Source: Bdellovibrionales bacterium (GTDB lineage Bacteria > Bdellovibrionota > Bdellovibrionia > Bdellovibrionales > UBA1609). Taken from it: DNA of 64,000 nucleotides. Shown here piece by piece: positions 39,090 to 49,783 of this stretch. The position numbers and the translations under genes were made by a program. The stretch lies in contig JADZEO010000134.1 in assembly GCA_020850475.1 (NCBI GenBank), positions 1-64,000 on the forward strand. The letters run 5' to 3'. Positions within the stretch are counted from its first letter, which is position 1. Every line of letters starts with the position of its first letter. Below the pieces are notes generated by a model. It was not told where the DNA came from. It did no database searches and saw only the letters and a program-made list of their open reading frames with translations.

Positions 39090-40400
39090 ATGGTGACCCC
39101 CCTCAATCCACTGCGAAAGCTTCCCCCCCCAGCCAATTTCAAAAAGGGCGACGTCCTAGTCGTTTTTGGGGAGCTTTTTGCTCGCGGCTACGCCAACGGC
39201 ATCGTCGAAGAAGCCCAGAAACATGGAATGAAGGTTATTTATTCCACCGTCGGCCGCCGGGATGATCAAGAAAAGTTGCGACCCCTGACGCCTGAGGAAC
39301 TTGCCGAGAAGGATCAGCCCTTGATCAATGTTCCCCTGGAAGCGGGCTTTGATATGGAACCCAGCAAATCCGGAGTGCGCCCGATTGATCAGCTGGCGAA
39401 CAAAAAACTGAGTGAGTGGAACTCCGTGCAAATGAATTTTAAGCAAATCGAAGAGAGCCGACTCTCGGGGATTGAAAGTTTTCGGGGCCGGGTGCGGGCC
39501 TATTTGCAAGAACTCGAAAAACATATTCCCCACGGTGCCAATGTGGTTTTTGCCCACACCATGGCCGGTGGAGTTCCTCGAGCTAAAATTGTGATGCCCG
39601 CCATGAATCGGGTCTTCAAAGGTTCAGGCGACCGATTTGCCTCGAGCGAGGAATTTTGGAACACCGACATGGGCCGCTTTTGTGCGCAAAGCTTTGAGGA
39701 AGTCACTGCCAACACTCTCCGCCACTTAATTGATTTGAGCACTCAGCTGAGAGAAAAAATTCAAGCTCAGGGGGGCAAGGTCTCCTACACGGCTTACGGT
39801 TATCATGGCACGGAAATCCTCATCGAAGGTGAATACCGCTGGCAGTCTTACTCCCCTTACCTCCAGGGCTTTGCCAAAATTTTGCTCGAGAACATTGCGC
39901 AAGAGTATTGGCAAAAAGGAATCAAGGTAACGGTGTTTAATGCCCCCGAAATTCTCACCAATTCTTCGAGCATTTTTCTGGGCGTTGAGGTTTCTCTTTA
40001 CCCATTGATGGGTGCCCTTCGCAAAGAAGCTAGCCGTCACCCGCGAATTGCTGAAATCTTAAGGAAGTGCCAGAGTGTTCTCAAAGAAGATTTCACCTTA
40101 GACGAAGTGCTTGAGTACACCGACGAGTACTTCACTTCTGAAACCATTGGTGTGGAGTGGAGCCGCTTCAATGTGTGGCCCCAACATAATGGCGCCGAAC
40201 AAATGGCCCTGATGCGCGAGACCAGTACCGGATTAATCGAGATGCATCGAGACGCTAAAAATCTGCTGACTGCTGAACTCAGCGAAGTTGTGTTTCGCGC
40301 CTGCGGGGAGATCATGCTGGCGGAAGCGGCGAATCCTCAAGCTCCGGTCTGGTGGCTGGGGCACGACATTGTCGCCAAACAAACTGCGACTCAAAGTTAA
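39090..40400 (+). CDS. Conserved cytoplasmic protein, possibly a nucleotide-binding reductase-like fold
   Basis: 'FKKGDVLVVFGELFARGYANGIVEEAQKHGMKVIYSTVGRRD' looks Rossmann-like; family not certain. Confidence 0.5.
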   Translation: MVTPLNPLRKLPPPANFKKGDVLVVFGELFARGYANGIVEEAQKHGMKVIYSTVGRRDDQEKLRPLTPEELAEKDQPLINVPLEAGFDMEPSKSGVRPIDQLANKKLSEWNSVQMNFKQIEESRLSGIESFRGRVRAYLQELEKHIPHGANVVFAHTMAGGVPRAKIVMPAMNRVFKGSGDRFASSEEFWNTDMGRFCAQSFEEVTANTLRHLIDLSTQLREKIQAQGGKVSYTAYGYHGTEILIEGEYRWQSYSPYLQGFAKILLENIAQEYWQKGIKVTVFNAPEILTNSSSIFLGVEVSLYPLMGALRKEASRHPRIAEILRKCQSVLKEDFTLDEVLEYTDEYFTSETIGVEWSRFNVWPQHNGAEQMALMRETSTGLIEMHRDAKNLLTAELSEVVFRACGEIMLAEAANPQAPVWWLGHDIVAKQTATQS

Positions 40401-40590
40401 ATAAAAGCGTTGATCCTGGTGAGCAATTGTCCAATTTTGAGTCACTAGCCCTTGTTCTCATTTTGAAACACGCAAGATTTGTCCGCACATTCGACAACTT
40501 AGCTTGAGCCTTGGTGGCCCCAAAGGCACCTCCGTTTGGCCCTCTCTTTGCTCAATCTAAGCATGAGGTGTTCTAAAAAGGAGAGGGGAT

Positions 40591-41256
40591 ATGGATCAAT
40601 TCTTTGGTTTTAGGCAGTTGTCTTTTTGGCGAATTGGATTGGTAATGGCCATGCTGTGGGCCTTTGGTTGTGCTAGCAAAAATCCACCGCCGTCGATTAA
40701 CAAGTCTTCAGCAAATTCCAACGGAGGGGGGTCGCAACAAACCAACCCGTTCAATCCGGTTCCGCAGCCGCAACCCAACCCTGGGCCTGTGACTCCGGCA
40801 GGATCGCTCACCTTTTCGAATACGATGGCCAATGCCCTCGCCGGCACTAACGTCTCAAGTTTTCGGCTCTTTGAAATTGTTCATGGCGTGGTCCGAGGGG
40901 GTGGTAGTGCAAATGCCTATGGCTGTGCCGTACCGGTGGGTAACACCGGTTGCGACAACTTTAGCAATTGGACTCATTTACCAACAGAGGATTGGACCTT
41001 TAATGCCAGCGACCAGACCTGGCGAATGTCCGCAGATTTTCTGTGGCTTCAACGAGATGCGGTCGGTGACTTCGTGATGCACTTTAAGGATCTTGATACC
41101 AAGGTCGAGGTCTCAAAGATTATCAAGCTCACTTGCCTAAACGCTTGGTACAGCACCAGTGCCGTGATCGGCCCTTACTATCCCCCTGAGGCCTGCGATT
41201 CTCTTGGGAAGACCACAACTGGTGGGGGCGGGAACTGGGTCTGCGACTGTCGTTGA
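40591..41256 (+). CDS. Lipoprotein of unknown function
   Basis: 'GLVMAMLWAFGCASKNPPP' lipobox and Pro/Asn/Gln-rich linker; AAGGAGAGG RBS. Confidence 0.65.
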   Translation: MDQFFGFRQLSFWRIGLVMAMLWAFGCASKNPPPSINKSSANSNGGGSQQTNPFNPVPQPQPNPGPVTPAGSLTFSNTMANALAGTNVSSFRLFEIVHGVVRGGGSANAYGCAVPVGNTGCDNFSNWTHLPTEDWTFNASDQTWRMSADFLWLQRDAVGDFVMHFKDLDTKVEVSKIIKLTCLNAWYSTSAVIGPYYPPEACDSLGKTTTGGGGNWVCDCR

Positions 41257-41295
41257 GACCAAGTTGTTAAAGCTGATTTGGCTCGCGATCTCGGA

Positions 41296-42126
41296 TTAGA
41301 AAAAACTTTTTGGTTTAAGGATTAACGACGCGCCAATGGCGGCCGCCAGTAGAATTGTCAGTATCAAGGCGCGCCCAATTAAGTCGCGCCAAGACCCTGG
41401 CGGCACTGGACTTCGAGTGGCTTGCTTCCACCAAAAGTGCGATGTCGCAAACAACACCAGCGGAGCCATCCACCCCAGGGGAACTTCGAGGTAATAGTGC
41501 GCCACTAAGGCCTGCCAAAACCACCATAACCAAAGCCAACCAAGAGGCTTGGCTTGCAAGCCTGGGCGGACCATTAGCTCAAAGGCCAACAAGACCCCCA
41601 AAGAGGTTAAGCTCCCCATAATTATTTGCGACTGGGACGCACTCCCCCACAGCAGCGCAATCCAAGCCAAATAGGCAGTTGAAAAAACTCCGGCCAGCAG
41701 GGCGTCGCGCCCCCTCAGGTCACTCGCTCGAAAGCGCCCCAGCGCTTCGCCAACTCCGAGCCAAATTGCCAACAGTGAGTAGACACCGATCTGCTCGACC
41801 CAAGCTAACTCTAAGGGTTTAATTACGAGCCACACCACCACGATGGAGAAGGCCATAACGACTAGGCCTAGTATTCGCCGACCGCGCGCCAGACTCCACA
41901 AAAGAGCCAATAGTGGCGAGCACATCACCAACCAATCATTACCGCTCAAGGACTCCCAGACGGGAATTCCAGCAAGTGCCCACCATGCAGCCGAGTAAGC
42001 CAGGGCCGGAGCCAGACTCCAGCAGGTCCAATTCCAACGTCGCTCGAGCTGGAAGTTGATCCCCAATAGACCGACGGAAAAAAACAGGGGAAGTATCGCA
42101 CTTCCCCAGGCAATCGTTAGAATCAC
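41296..42126 (-). CDS. Polytopic integral membrane protein
   Basis: Multiple Trp-rich hydrophobic segments. Confidence 0.6.
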   Translation of the reverse strand: MILTIAWGSAILPLFFSVGLLGINFQLERRWNWTCWSLAPALAYSAAWWALAGIPVWESLSGNDWLVMCSPLLALLWSLARGRRILGLVVMAFSIVVVWLVIKPLELAWVEQIGVYSLLAIWLGVGEALGRFRASDLRGRDALLAGVFSTAYLAWIALLWGSASQSQIIMGSLTSLGVLLAFELMVRPGLQAKPLGWLWLWWFWQALVAHYYLEVPLGWMAPLVLFATSHFWWKQATRSPVPPGSWRDLIGRALILTILLAAAIGASLILKPKSFF

Positions 42127-42133
42127 AACTCAA

Positions 42134-42724
42134 TTAAAGAGTGCCTTCGACCGACAAAGTGATCTCCACTTCATCACCCAAACCACCCTCTTGGGCCATG
42201 TAGTTCATGCCAAAATCAGTGCGCTTAACCGTAAACTTGGCCATTCCACCCGTACGATCTTTCTTCCAAGGATCTTTTCCGGTCTTGAGACGCTCGAAAT
42301 TAAACGACACGGGCTTAGTTACTCCCCTCATCGTCAAATCGCCGGTGACTTCGTAGCGATTGCCGCCCAGTCCAACCACCTTGGTGCTTTTGAAGGTGAT
42401 TTTTTTGTGCTTTTTAGCATCAAAGAAATCCGCTTTGCGTAAGTGATCGTCTCGGTCTTTGTTGAGAGTATTGATGCTAGCCGTAGCAATTTCCACGGAA
42501 ATTTGGCTAGCCGGTGGATTGGCATCGTCAATCGTGAACTCACCTTTGACGTCACCAAACATTCCATGGGTGTAGCTAAAACCCAAGTGGTTAATCTTAA
42601 ACAACACTTGAGTGTGGCCTGGATCAATTTTGAACTTTTGAGCACTTGAAGCGGGCACTGCCGAGGCCGTCATCGCCGCCACTAAACCCACCGCAAACAA
42701 TAAAACCAATTTCTTCATGAACAT
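42134..42724 (-). CDS. YceI-family protein
   Basis: 'FKIDPGHTQVLFKINHLGFSYTHGMFGDVKGEFTIDD...LRKADFFDAKKHKKITFKST'. Confidence 0.95.
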   Translation of the reverse strand: MFMKKLVLLFAVGLVAAMTASAVPASSAQKFKIDPGHTQVLFKINHLGFSYTHGMFGDVKGEFTIDDANPPASQISVEIATASINTLNKDRDDHLRKADFFDAKKHKKITFKSTKVVGLGGNRYEVTGDLTMRGVTKPVSFNFERLKTGKDPWKKDRTGGMAKFTVKRTDFGMNYMAQEGGLGDEVEITLSVEGTL

Positions 42725-42788
42725 TCCTCCGTCGTTGGAGGAAAATCATATTGACCGAATCACCCTTTGGGGAGTCCTATTGCGCTGT

Positions 42789-45500
42789 TTAATTTGGCAG
42801 TTCCATCGGCATTATCAATTGATTTTCATCGCTTGATGTCTGTTGTTGATCCCAAAGCTCTCTCTCCCGCGGCGCACTGGGTAAGCGCTGGCCGCCGTCG
42901 GTGATGGTTCCAAAAATGCGAAGCAAGTCCATGCGATTTAGGTTGATGGACCAGCTAAAGCCGCTCAGTGCCTTTGACCAGACCACTCCTGCCCCACCAC
43001 TGGGAATTGAGCCTCGATTGGACAAAATGTATCCGTAGACATCTTGAAGATCCCCGTCATCCAAATCATGGCCGCCGGCCCGGGCAAGTTTGCCAATCAA
43101 CCCGCGAAAAACCGGAAATGCCACCCAGGCTTCATCGGTTTCCATGTGGTCATTCCGATTGGTATCAAACCGAGTCATGATCGTTTCAACGTAGTGAATG
43201 ATGACCGCTATCGATCCGATTTCGCCGGACTCAATCCACTGACAGTAATTCTTAGAAACTTCTTTGCTGCGAACCCAAGGACAATGCACCGGGTTCATCT
43301 CTTTTTCCCGCAATTCCTTAATCACCGTATCAAGAAGCGGCAAGCGCCGCTCGTTGTTTTCTAAGCACGCCTGATAGGCTTTGCGGGCGCCTGGTCTAAA
43401 GCGCGCAAAATTTGGTGACGAACAAGTGGCCATGGGTTTGGTGTCACCCAGGGTCGTGGCCACTTCCTGGTACTCGGTTTCATCTTGAAGAGGCCGGACC
43501 ACGATGTTTTCTAAAATCGCGTAAGCCTCCGCCCGACCACTGCGATCCAGACTGTCCCAAAATCGCTTCATGTGCGGCAGACCGACTAAGTGAGAACTCA
43601 ATTCCGCGAGGGCCTTCTTGCGAAAGCACTCGCGATCAACTTTGGGTCGCCCAAAAACGTCGATAGATCCCTTAGGGCAGGCTTTGAGTCCCAAGTGATA
43701 GAGCTCGTCATTGAGATTCCCGCCTGAGTAAATCAAGCTGACCAACTCCAGGCCTTCTTCAAAGTTGAGTAAGTGAGCCGTCGGATTATCCGGGTTCGGG
43801 CGCTGCAACCCATTACCGTTAAATGTAAAGACGTTGCCTTCAGTAAAGGCCCGCCCGCCGAGCCCAGGGACATTGCGAGGGTCAATAAAGTGGAGGTCTC
43901 GGCCCAATTCCTTTACGTCGCGAAAAAAGTGGGTCATTTCCTCGTCAGTAAGACCTTGCATTTGACTCACTCGAGATTGTTCCTCGGCATACCCGCGAAT
44001 TAAAATTCGCACCAAGCCGCGGACCACATTCATCACCGAAAGATTGTAAAATCCGTGGTAGACGTCGAGTTCCCCCAACTCCTCGATGGGAGCCAGGACC
44101 ACTTTACTTGAATTGACTTTGAACAAGGGGCGAACCAACCGACGAATACTTTCGAGTTCTTGGCTCACGATGTGCTCAGCTCCGGAGGTAAAAAACTTAA
44201 TGCCCAACGGCGCTGGATCGATGCGCAGGCCGGCCGGGCTCGGCGCGCCCAAGACCTTCATGGCCAAATCCACCGACTGCGCCTGTTGCGCCGGGGAAAA
44301 ACTGCGGTCGAGGTAAATTTGAATATCTGCCCACCGATAGAACTCTGATTTGGCTTGATTAAGCGCGTAGAGGTTGAGCCCCGCCGAGGACCGCTTCTTA
44401 GGCTTGACTTGGGTGTCGCCTAAAATACGGTCAATCACGGGACGAAGGGATTGGGAAACACCGCTTGCGGAAAACTTGGCGGGCATTAACCCGAGTGCTT
44501 TCATTCGATATGCCAGCTGCTCGAGATCCTCAAACTTGAGAACCTTCTCCGTCTGCCGATTGATCGCGAGCTCAATCAAATGAATGGCGCGTCCGACGTT
44601 ATCAACAAAGTCCTCGAGCCCCGGGCCGTAGATCAGACTGCCGTCACCATTTTCGTAGTGAAAGCGAATGTAAAAGGAGTACCAACCAAAGCCAGCTTGC
44701 AGCAGAGTTCCCCACTCCTGAGGTTCCACCACATCGCGCGCGCCACCGGTGGTGACCGTCTTAAAGATTCCCAACAGATCTGCCCATCGCCTCGCCTTGA
44801 TCGCCGAGTCCGTATCGCTACCGTAAATAAAGCGCGCCAATTCCACCAAAAATTCTTGCATCTGCACCAGCGGGTAAGAATTGATCTTTTCCCCTAACTG
44901 CTGACCCAAATACTGCGCAACTCGAATGGTGGCCTCGCTGGCCGCCCGAGCCTCGCTCAAACGTTGGCGGTACTCAGGGATCGCCCCAATGCCGACGCGA
45001 GTATTGAGCGCCCGCAAATAAGGCTGCATTTGAATGCTCGCGGCTTTGAAAATGTCGAGGACATCGTTGAGTTTAGTAAACTCGGCGCGGGTGATCTTAT
45101 CGGTGGTTCCCCCTAACAGCATCACTTTCAAATTCACCGATTCGCGCAGCAAGGGATCCGAAATCGCCCCGGGTTTTAAAAAGTTGTTTTCTAAAAAGCG
45201 CCTGAGTTCCTCCGGCTGATAGGAATCCCGGTCAGCACCGCGAGTGTAACTCTGAAACTGGGTAAACGCTCGCTTGAGGCAATCATAGAACTCGCCGGTC
45301 TCTTTGGCGGTAAATTCGGCACGAAAGTAGCCATCGAGGTTTTCGCGAATATGAGTGACGCAATGAAATCCGCGAGCGTCGAGTTTGACCGGAGTTTCTT
45401 TTTCCTTTTCATCGCCAATGTTGAGCCCGCAGCCGATCCCCAAGACCAAGAGGCTTCCCGTGAGCAGCACCGCAACCAACGCCTTCAATCTAAAAGACAT
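42789..45500 (-). CDS. Large (903 aa) lipoprotein with EF-hand-like loops (cassette B)
   Basis: Lipobox-like 'LVLGIGC'; EF-hand loop 'DTNRNDHMETDE'; paralogous to 47255..49783. Confidence 0.75.
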   Translation of the reverse strand: MSFRLKALVAVLLTGSLLVLGIGCGLNIGDEKEKETPVKLDARGFHCVTHIRENLDGYFRAEFTAKETGEFYDCLKRAFTQFQSYTRGADRDSYQPEELRRFLENNFLKPGAISDPLLRESVNLKVMLLGGTTDKITRAEFTKLNDVLDIFKAASIQMQPYLRALNTRVGIGAIPEYRQRLSEARAASEATIRVAQYLGQQLGEKINSYPLVQMQEFLVELARFIYGSDTDSAIKARRWADLLGIFKTVTTGGARDVVEPQEWGTLLQAGFGWYSFYIRFHYENGDGSLIYGPGLEDFVDNVGRAIHLIELAINRQTEKVLKFEDLEQLAYRMKALGLMPAKFSASGVSQSLRPVIDRILGDTQVKPKKRSSAGLNLYALNQAKSEFYRWADIQIYLDRSFSPAQQAQSVDLAMKVLGAPSPAGLRIDPAPLGIKFFTSGAEHIVSQELESIRRLVRPLFKVNSSKVVLAPIEELGELDVYHGFYNLSVMNVVRGLVRILIRGYAEEQSRVSQMQGLTDEEMTHFFRDVKELGRDLHFIDPRNVPGLGGRAFTEGNVFTFNGNGLQRPNPDNPTAHLLNFEEGLELVSLIYSGGNLNDELYHLGLKACPKGSIDVFGRPKVDRECFRKKALAELSSHLVGLPHMKRFWDSLDRSGRAEAYAILENIVVRPLQDETEYQEVATTLGDTKPMATCSSPNFARFRPGARKAYQACLENNERRLPLLDTVIKELREKEMNPVHCPWVRSKEVSKNYCQWIESGEIGSIAVIIHYVETIMTRFDTNRNDHMETDEAWVAFPVFRGLIGKLARAGGHDLDDGDLQDVYGYILSNRGSIPSGGAGVVWSKALSGFSWSINLNRMDLLRIFGTITDGGQRLPSAPRERELWDQQQTSSDENQLIMPMELPN

Positions 45501-47016
45501 AGGTCATGCCCCCGATTAAACGGTCATTCTGATGATAGCGGCTAAACGAACTCTTTTCGCTGATCTTGCCGTCTGGTCCGGGATCAACTCCCAGGACGTC
45601 GACGCCGATGTGCCATCTCACCTGCGGAGAAAAGCCCCACTTAACGGACGCCGAAAGCCAGCTGGCCTGATCGGGCAAAGAGTAAGTGTATTGTCCAACC
45701 CAAGACAAGTGGCGTCTGACTGAATTCCATAGCTGCGCGTCCCAACGAAAGCCAATTCCTTGCTGAAGCGGAAAGCGTTGGATGGAGTCTTTCATCCCGT
45801 CGCCAACCAGTCCTTGCCCTCGACCCTCATGGTGAATCCGCGACTCGTCAGTGAGGAGGTAGTTCCAACTGACCTTACTCTGGGGAAGACCTGGAAGAGG
45901 GAGGGCGTGACCCAAGTGGGCACCGTACACCCGAGTCAAAAACAAGGGAGCTTGATCCCATTCGGTGGACATAGAAGGGGCATCGGGCTTTTCTTGAGAG
46001 GCAGAAAACCAGAGCTTGACCGCCTCCCAGGAGTGACCGGCTTCCACGGTGTTGACTTGATGAGAGAGCACCGAGGCGTGAATGATGGCGACCGTGTTGC
46101 CGGCGGTGGGAGTGAGGGCCAAACTATGGTACCCTTCCAGACCCAGATGCAGATGGTTCATGGGCTTGTGAGTGCTCGACCACTGCATCCACCCGCCGCG
46201 GTCGGGGTTGCCTTTGCGCAGTCGAAGCGCCCATGAGGTCTGAAATATCACATCTTCGACCCGGGGTTTATCGAGCTGGTAGTAGATGGCGGAAGTATTG
46301 CGAAACACTTCAATCTGATCTTGCGGCGGCAGAAACCAGCGGTTACCCGACTCAAAACTTCCATCGGTTAAGGTGAACTGAGGACCTTGATCCGGGATAA
46401 AAAAGGGCGAAACGAATCCCAAAATTTCCCAATCATCCGTTTGCCCGCGGGCAAATACCCCAATCAGACCCTGCTCCTGAGGGCGAAGGTAATCCCAGCG
46501 AAACAGCGGCTGCCAAAGTCCCAAATTCCACTCGCGATCCAACAAACTCCAATCGACCCGTCGTCGACCGACGCCAAAGTGATAACTTTCGGCCGTACCG
46601 GTCCAGCCCACATAGGCTTCGGGTACCGTGATATGAACTTCGCGCGAGTTATCGAGTGCTTGCTGTCCCCAAGCTTGGAAGATCATCTCCCGGTCATCAG
46701 TCGTCGTGAGGACTTCGTAGTTGAGTCCCAAGGTGGAATAGGAGGTGGCGTGCTCACGAATTGGACCATCGGTCACATAGTGGTCGCCAATCACCGAGAG
46801 CGAAAAGGCTTCCTTACGAAACTGCGGAGTCTCACGAAAATTGAGATCGCGACGGACGAGAAAAAAGTCCACCTCCGCCGAGGCAGCAAAGGCCACAGCA
46901 AAGCCGACAATGGCGAGGAACACCACTGCACTTACCTGTCTTGTGGGACACTTAACCCGCCCGAACCCCAAAAAACACCTCGTCAGTTGCTTGCGTCGAC
47001 AAACCCCAAAAACCAC
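45490..47016 (-). CDS. Outer-membrane beta-barrel-like protein (cassette B)
   Basis: Beta-rich, C-terminal 'GGMTYVF'; paralogous to 49773..51302. Confidence 0.7.
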   Translation of the reverse strand: MVFGVCRRKQLTRCFLGFGRVKCPTRQVSAVVFLAIVGFAVAFAASAEVDFFLVRRDLNFRETPQFRKEAFSLSVIGDHYVTDGPIREHATSYSTLGLNYEVLTTTDDREMIFQAWGQQALDNSREVHITVPEAYVGWTGTAESYHFGVGRRRVDWSLLDREWNLGLWQPLFRWDYLRPQEQGLIGVFARGQTDDWEILGFVSPFFIPDQGPQFTLTDGSFESGNRWFLPPQDQIEVFRNTSAIYYQLDKPRVEDVIFQTSWALRLRKGNPDRGGWMQWSSTHKPMNHLHLGLEGYHSLALTPTAGNTVAIIHASVLSHQVNTVEAGHSWEAVKLWFSASQEKPDAPSMSTEWDQAPLFLTRVYGAHLGHALPLPGLPQSKVSWNYLLTDESRIHHEGRGQGLVGDGMKDSIQRFPLQQGIGFRWDAQLWNSVRRHLSWVGQYTYSLPDQASWLSASVKWGFSPQVRWHIGVDVLGVDPGPDGKISEKSSFSRYHQNDRLIGGMTYVF

Positions 47017-47254
47017 CCCATTGCTCGTTTTCCAACCTGCCCGGTGGTCGCATCGAATTGATCATTTAAATGAACAGCAAGAACCGTACTCGACGACTCG
47101 ACTCCCAGGAGCCGACAGGCCATGAAAATTTTTCTCAATCAGGAGGTGTTAAAGGCTATATTCGCGAAGATCACTCCAACCGGGGGGTGATCCCGCCGCG
47201 ACCCGGCGCAATTAGGCACTCGCTGGGTAAACTTTTCTTAAGTGCGAAGCTCTC

Positions 47255-49783
47255 TTACAAGGACTTCGACAGTTCTGACAGGATTCTTACCACACGAACG
47301 CGATCAGCCTCAAAAGACCACTCGGCTTTTTTGTCTTTCCACTCTTGCAACAACTTAAGTCCGTCGATGTCCTGGGGCGGTGGTCGGCCGTTTTTCATCA
47401 TGTAAGTGAACAAAGCCTCGCGGTCACTGCGCTCAGCAAAGCCCAACAGATTCATCAATGGCAAGTCAAAGACCGGAAAGGCCCCAAGCGCTTCTTCAAC
47501 GTTGATCGTTAAAACTTGAGCATCGCGATTAAAGCGAGTGAAAAACGTCTCGATGTACTGAAGCAAAATAAAAATCTCTCTCACATCCGAGGTTTTAATG
47601 GGCTTGTCAGAATAGCCCTCGTCACCTCGGGTCGCGGTCTCTAAGTACTCCTGAATATGTCCCCACTGTTCGGGCGCCAGGGTATCAACATACGCATTAA
47701 AATTGGGTAAGTGGGCGAGAAACTGGTGCCGCTCTTTTCCAAAGTGTTCGCGAAAGCAAGACGTCACGAGGCGTTCGTCGCCGGCTTCGGCATTACGACA
47801 ATCCTTCGGCAAGAAGGCCAACAGTTCTCCACCCGCATCAATGCCGCTCAAAACAAAAGTGAGATACTCAATGCCCTCTTCGAAATCGACCAGCTCATTG
47901 CCGTTCGCCCGTGGCATAAAGAGATCGGCCTCAAGATGTATGCGCTCGGCCAGACTGTCGTCGCCCTCTTTAAAGATCCCCATGTCGACGCCGATGGGAC
48001 GAACGTCGGTCGCCAAAAGATCCAATTCGTCGATGTTCAGGCCACGCAACTGGTCGGCTCGTTCACGCTCTTCGGCGTAACCAAGGACGAAAAGCCTCAG
48101 CAGAGCGCGCGACCAATTCATCTGGGTCAAACTCTTTTGATCCCAAGCCATATCGGCGACGTTTTTAAATACCAACCGACCCTTGGGATCTTTCACTAAT
48201 GGCCACGGACCCGCGAGGACTCGCTTCATTTCAAGCTTGATTGAATCATCGCCCGGATCCGGGTTTTTCCCTATGGCCATAAGGTTCGCAAAATCCTGCG
48301 CGGTCTTCCACCCCGCCCACTGAAGGCGCAGGTAGGCCATGGTTTTTTGGTCGAGGCCTTCAGGTTTAACGCCCGAGAGCCGGTCTTCGGGAGACCTCAA
48401 CAAGCGATGCAGTAAAGCCGGAAGACTTGCTTCGATGGAACTTCCACGAATTTTAAGCGGCAAGACTTTGGCTTGATCTAGACTCGCAATTAAACTCTTC
48501 AGTTCCGCCATTGGGATTACCGCTTTGGGCTTTCTCACCAGCGCTGAGTCAATGACGTCCATCCCGAGGCCAACCACGCGGTCCAACTGACGCAGGCCCT
48601 CGCCTTGGCTCCAGTCGTTGGGTTTAACTAAATGAGAATACCTTAAACCCACTTCGGCCAAGCGAGTGGCCGTGAGCATAAACTGGGGCCACTCGTCAGG
48701 GCCAATGGCATTTTTGGCGCCGCCGACTAACTGAAATTTGATTTCTCCAAACAGAGGAAGCCAACTAACGAACTGTTTGAGGTCTTTTTTTGAACCATGT
48801 TTCTTCATGAGCTGATCGAGGTCAGTGATCAAGCGCTCAATCGTGGGCCACTCGAGAACCTGGTCGGTTTGCGCAAACATCTGGCCCAGTCGCGTGGAGG
48901 CGGACTTCATCGAATCAAATGCTTGTTCTAACATCACCGGGTCACTGGCCCACCCTTGATGAGTGGTAAAGTGCTCAGCCCTCATCCAAAGACCAAAGCT
49001 TTCAGCCAAGATGGTCCCGAGTCTCACCCACTGCTTGGCGCCGATGCGATCGGCTGGCGAGCCCACGAGTTGCAATTTCGCCTGGCGAACAAAGGGCATC
49101 AAATCCTGAACAAAACTTGCGCGGCTGTTTCCCGCTCTCTGAGTCAACTTGTTGAGCTCGGTCAACAGCGTCTCAAACCGGGCAAACTCATAGGATTGCC
49201 CCCGGGTTTCGATGATGCGCGCAAAGCGCGCCAGCACGTCCGAAAGCGCCGCCAAAGATCGGTTCAACTCATCGACTGAGTAGAAACGCTGATGGCGATA
49301 AAACTCCCCCTTGATGACCTGAATGTGCGGATTTAAATCAATGGTCAATTGGCGGAAGTCTTCGATGATTAATTGGGTGGTTTCAAGTTCATTGCGAGTG
49401 ACAAAATCACGGCTCCCCGCCAGGAACACTCTTTTGATTTCCATGAATTCTTCTAGGAGAGTGTCGTTGATGCGCAACTCGCCCAAAAAAAAGTTGTGTA
49501 AAAAGTGACGTAACTCTTGCGAGGAATAAATTCCGACCTGTCGGCCTTGCGTAAAGCGTAGAAAAATATCGAGAGCCCGCTGGGTGCAATCCCAAAACGC
49601 ATTGATTTGCTGAGCATTGAGTCGACCGTCGAGGTAGTCGACAAAGGTCTCATCGGCTTTATCCAAACACTGTGACTCTTTCATTTTGACGACCGGCGGA
49701 GTTTGGTAAGGCTGATCCTCTCCGCTGCATCCCACCAGTACGAGAGCCACGATCATCACCCAAGCGCGAAGTTTAGAAAACAT
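47255..49783 (-). CDS. Large (842 aa) lipoprotein with degenerate EF-hand-like loops (cassette C)
   Basis: Lipobox 'LVLVGC'; same architecture as 42789..45500. Confidence 0.75.
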   Translation of the reverse strand: MFSKLRAWVMIVALVLVGCSGEDQPYQTPPVVKMKESQCLDKADETFVDYLDGRLNAQQINAFWDCTQRALDIFLRFTQGRQVGIYSSQELRHFLHNFFLGELRINDTLLEEFMEIKRVFLAGSRDFVTRNELETTQLIIEDFRQLTIDLNPHIQVIKGEFYRHQRFYSVDELNRSLAALSDVLARFARIIETRGQSYEFARFETLLTELNKLTQRAGNSRASFVQDLMPFVRQAKLQLVGSPADRIGAKQWVRLGTILAESFGLWMRAEHFTTHQGWASDPVMLEQAFDSMKSASTRLGQMFAQTDQVLEWPTIERLITDLDQLMKKHGSKKDLKQFVSWLPLFGEIKFQLVGGAKNAIGPDEWPQFMLTATRLAEVGLRYSHLVKPNDWSQGEGLRQLDRVVGLGMDVIDSALVRKPKAVIPMAELKSLIASLDQAKVLPLKIRGSSIEASLPALLHRLLRSPEDRLSGVKPEGLDQKTMAYLRLQWAGWKTAQDFANLMAIGKNPDPGDDSIKLEMKRVLAGPWPLVKDPKGRLVFKNVADMAWDQKSLTQMNWSRALLRLFVLGYAEERERADQLRGLNIDELDLLATDVRPIGVDMGIFKEGDDSLAERIHLEADLFMPRANGNELVDFEEGIEYLTFVLSGIDAGGELLAFLPKDCRNAEAGDERLVTSCFREHFGKERHQFLAHLPNFNAYVDTLAPEQWGHIQEYLETATRGDEGYSDKPIKTSDVREIFILLQYIETFFTRFNRDAQVLTINVEEALGAFPVFDLPLMNLLGFAERSDREALFTYMMKNGRPPPQDIDGLKLLQEWKDKKAEWSFEADRVRVVRILSELSKSL

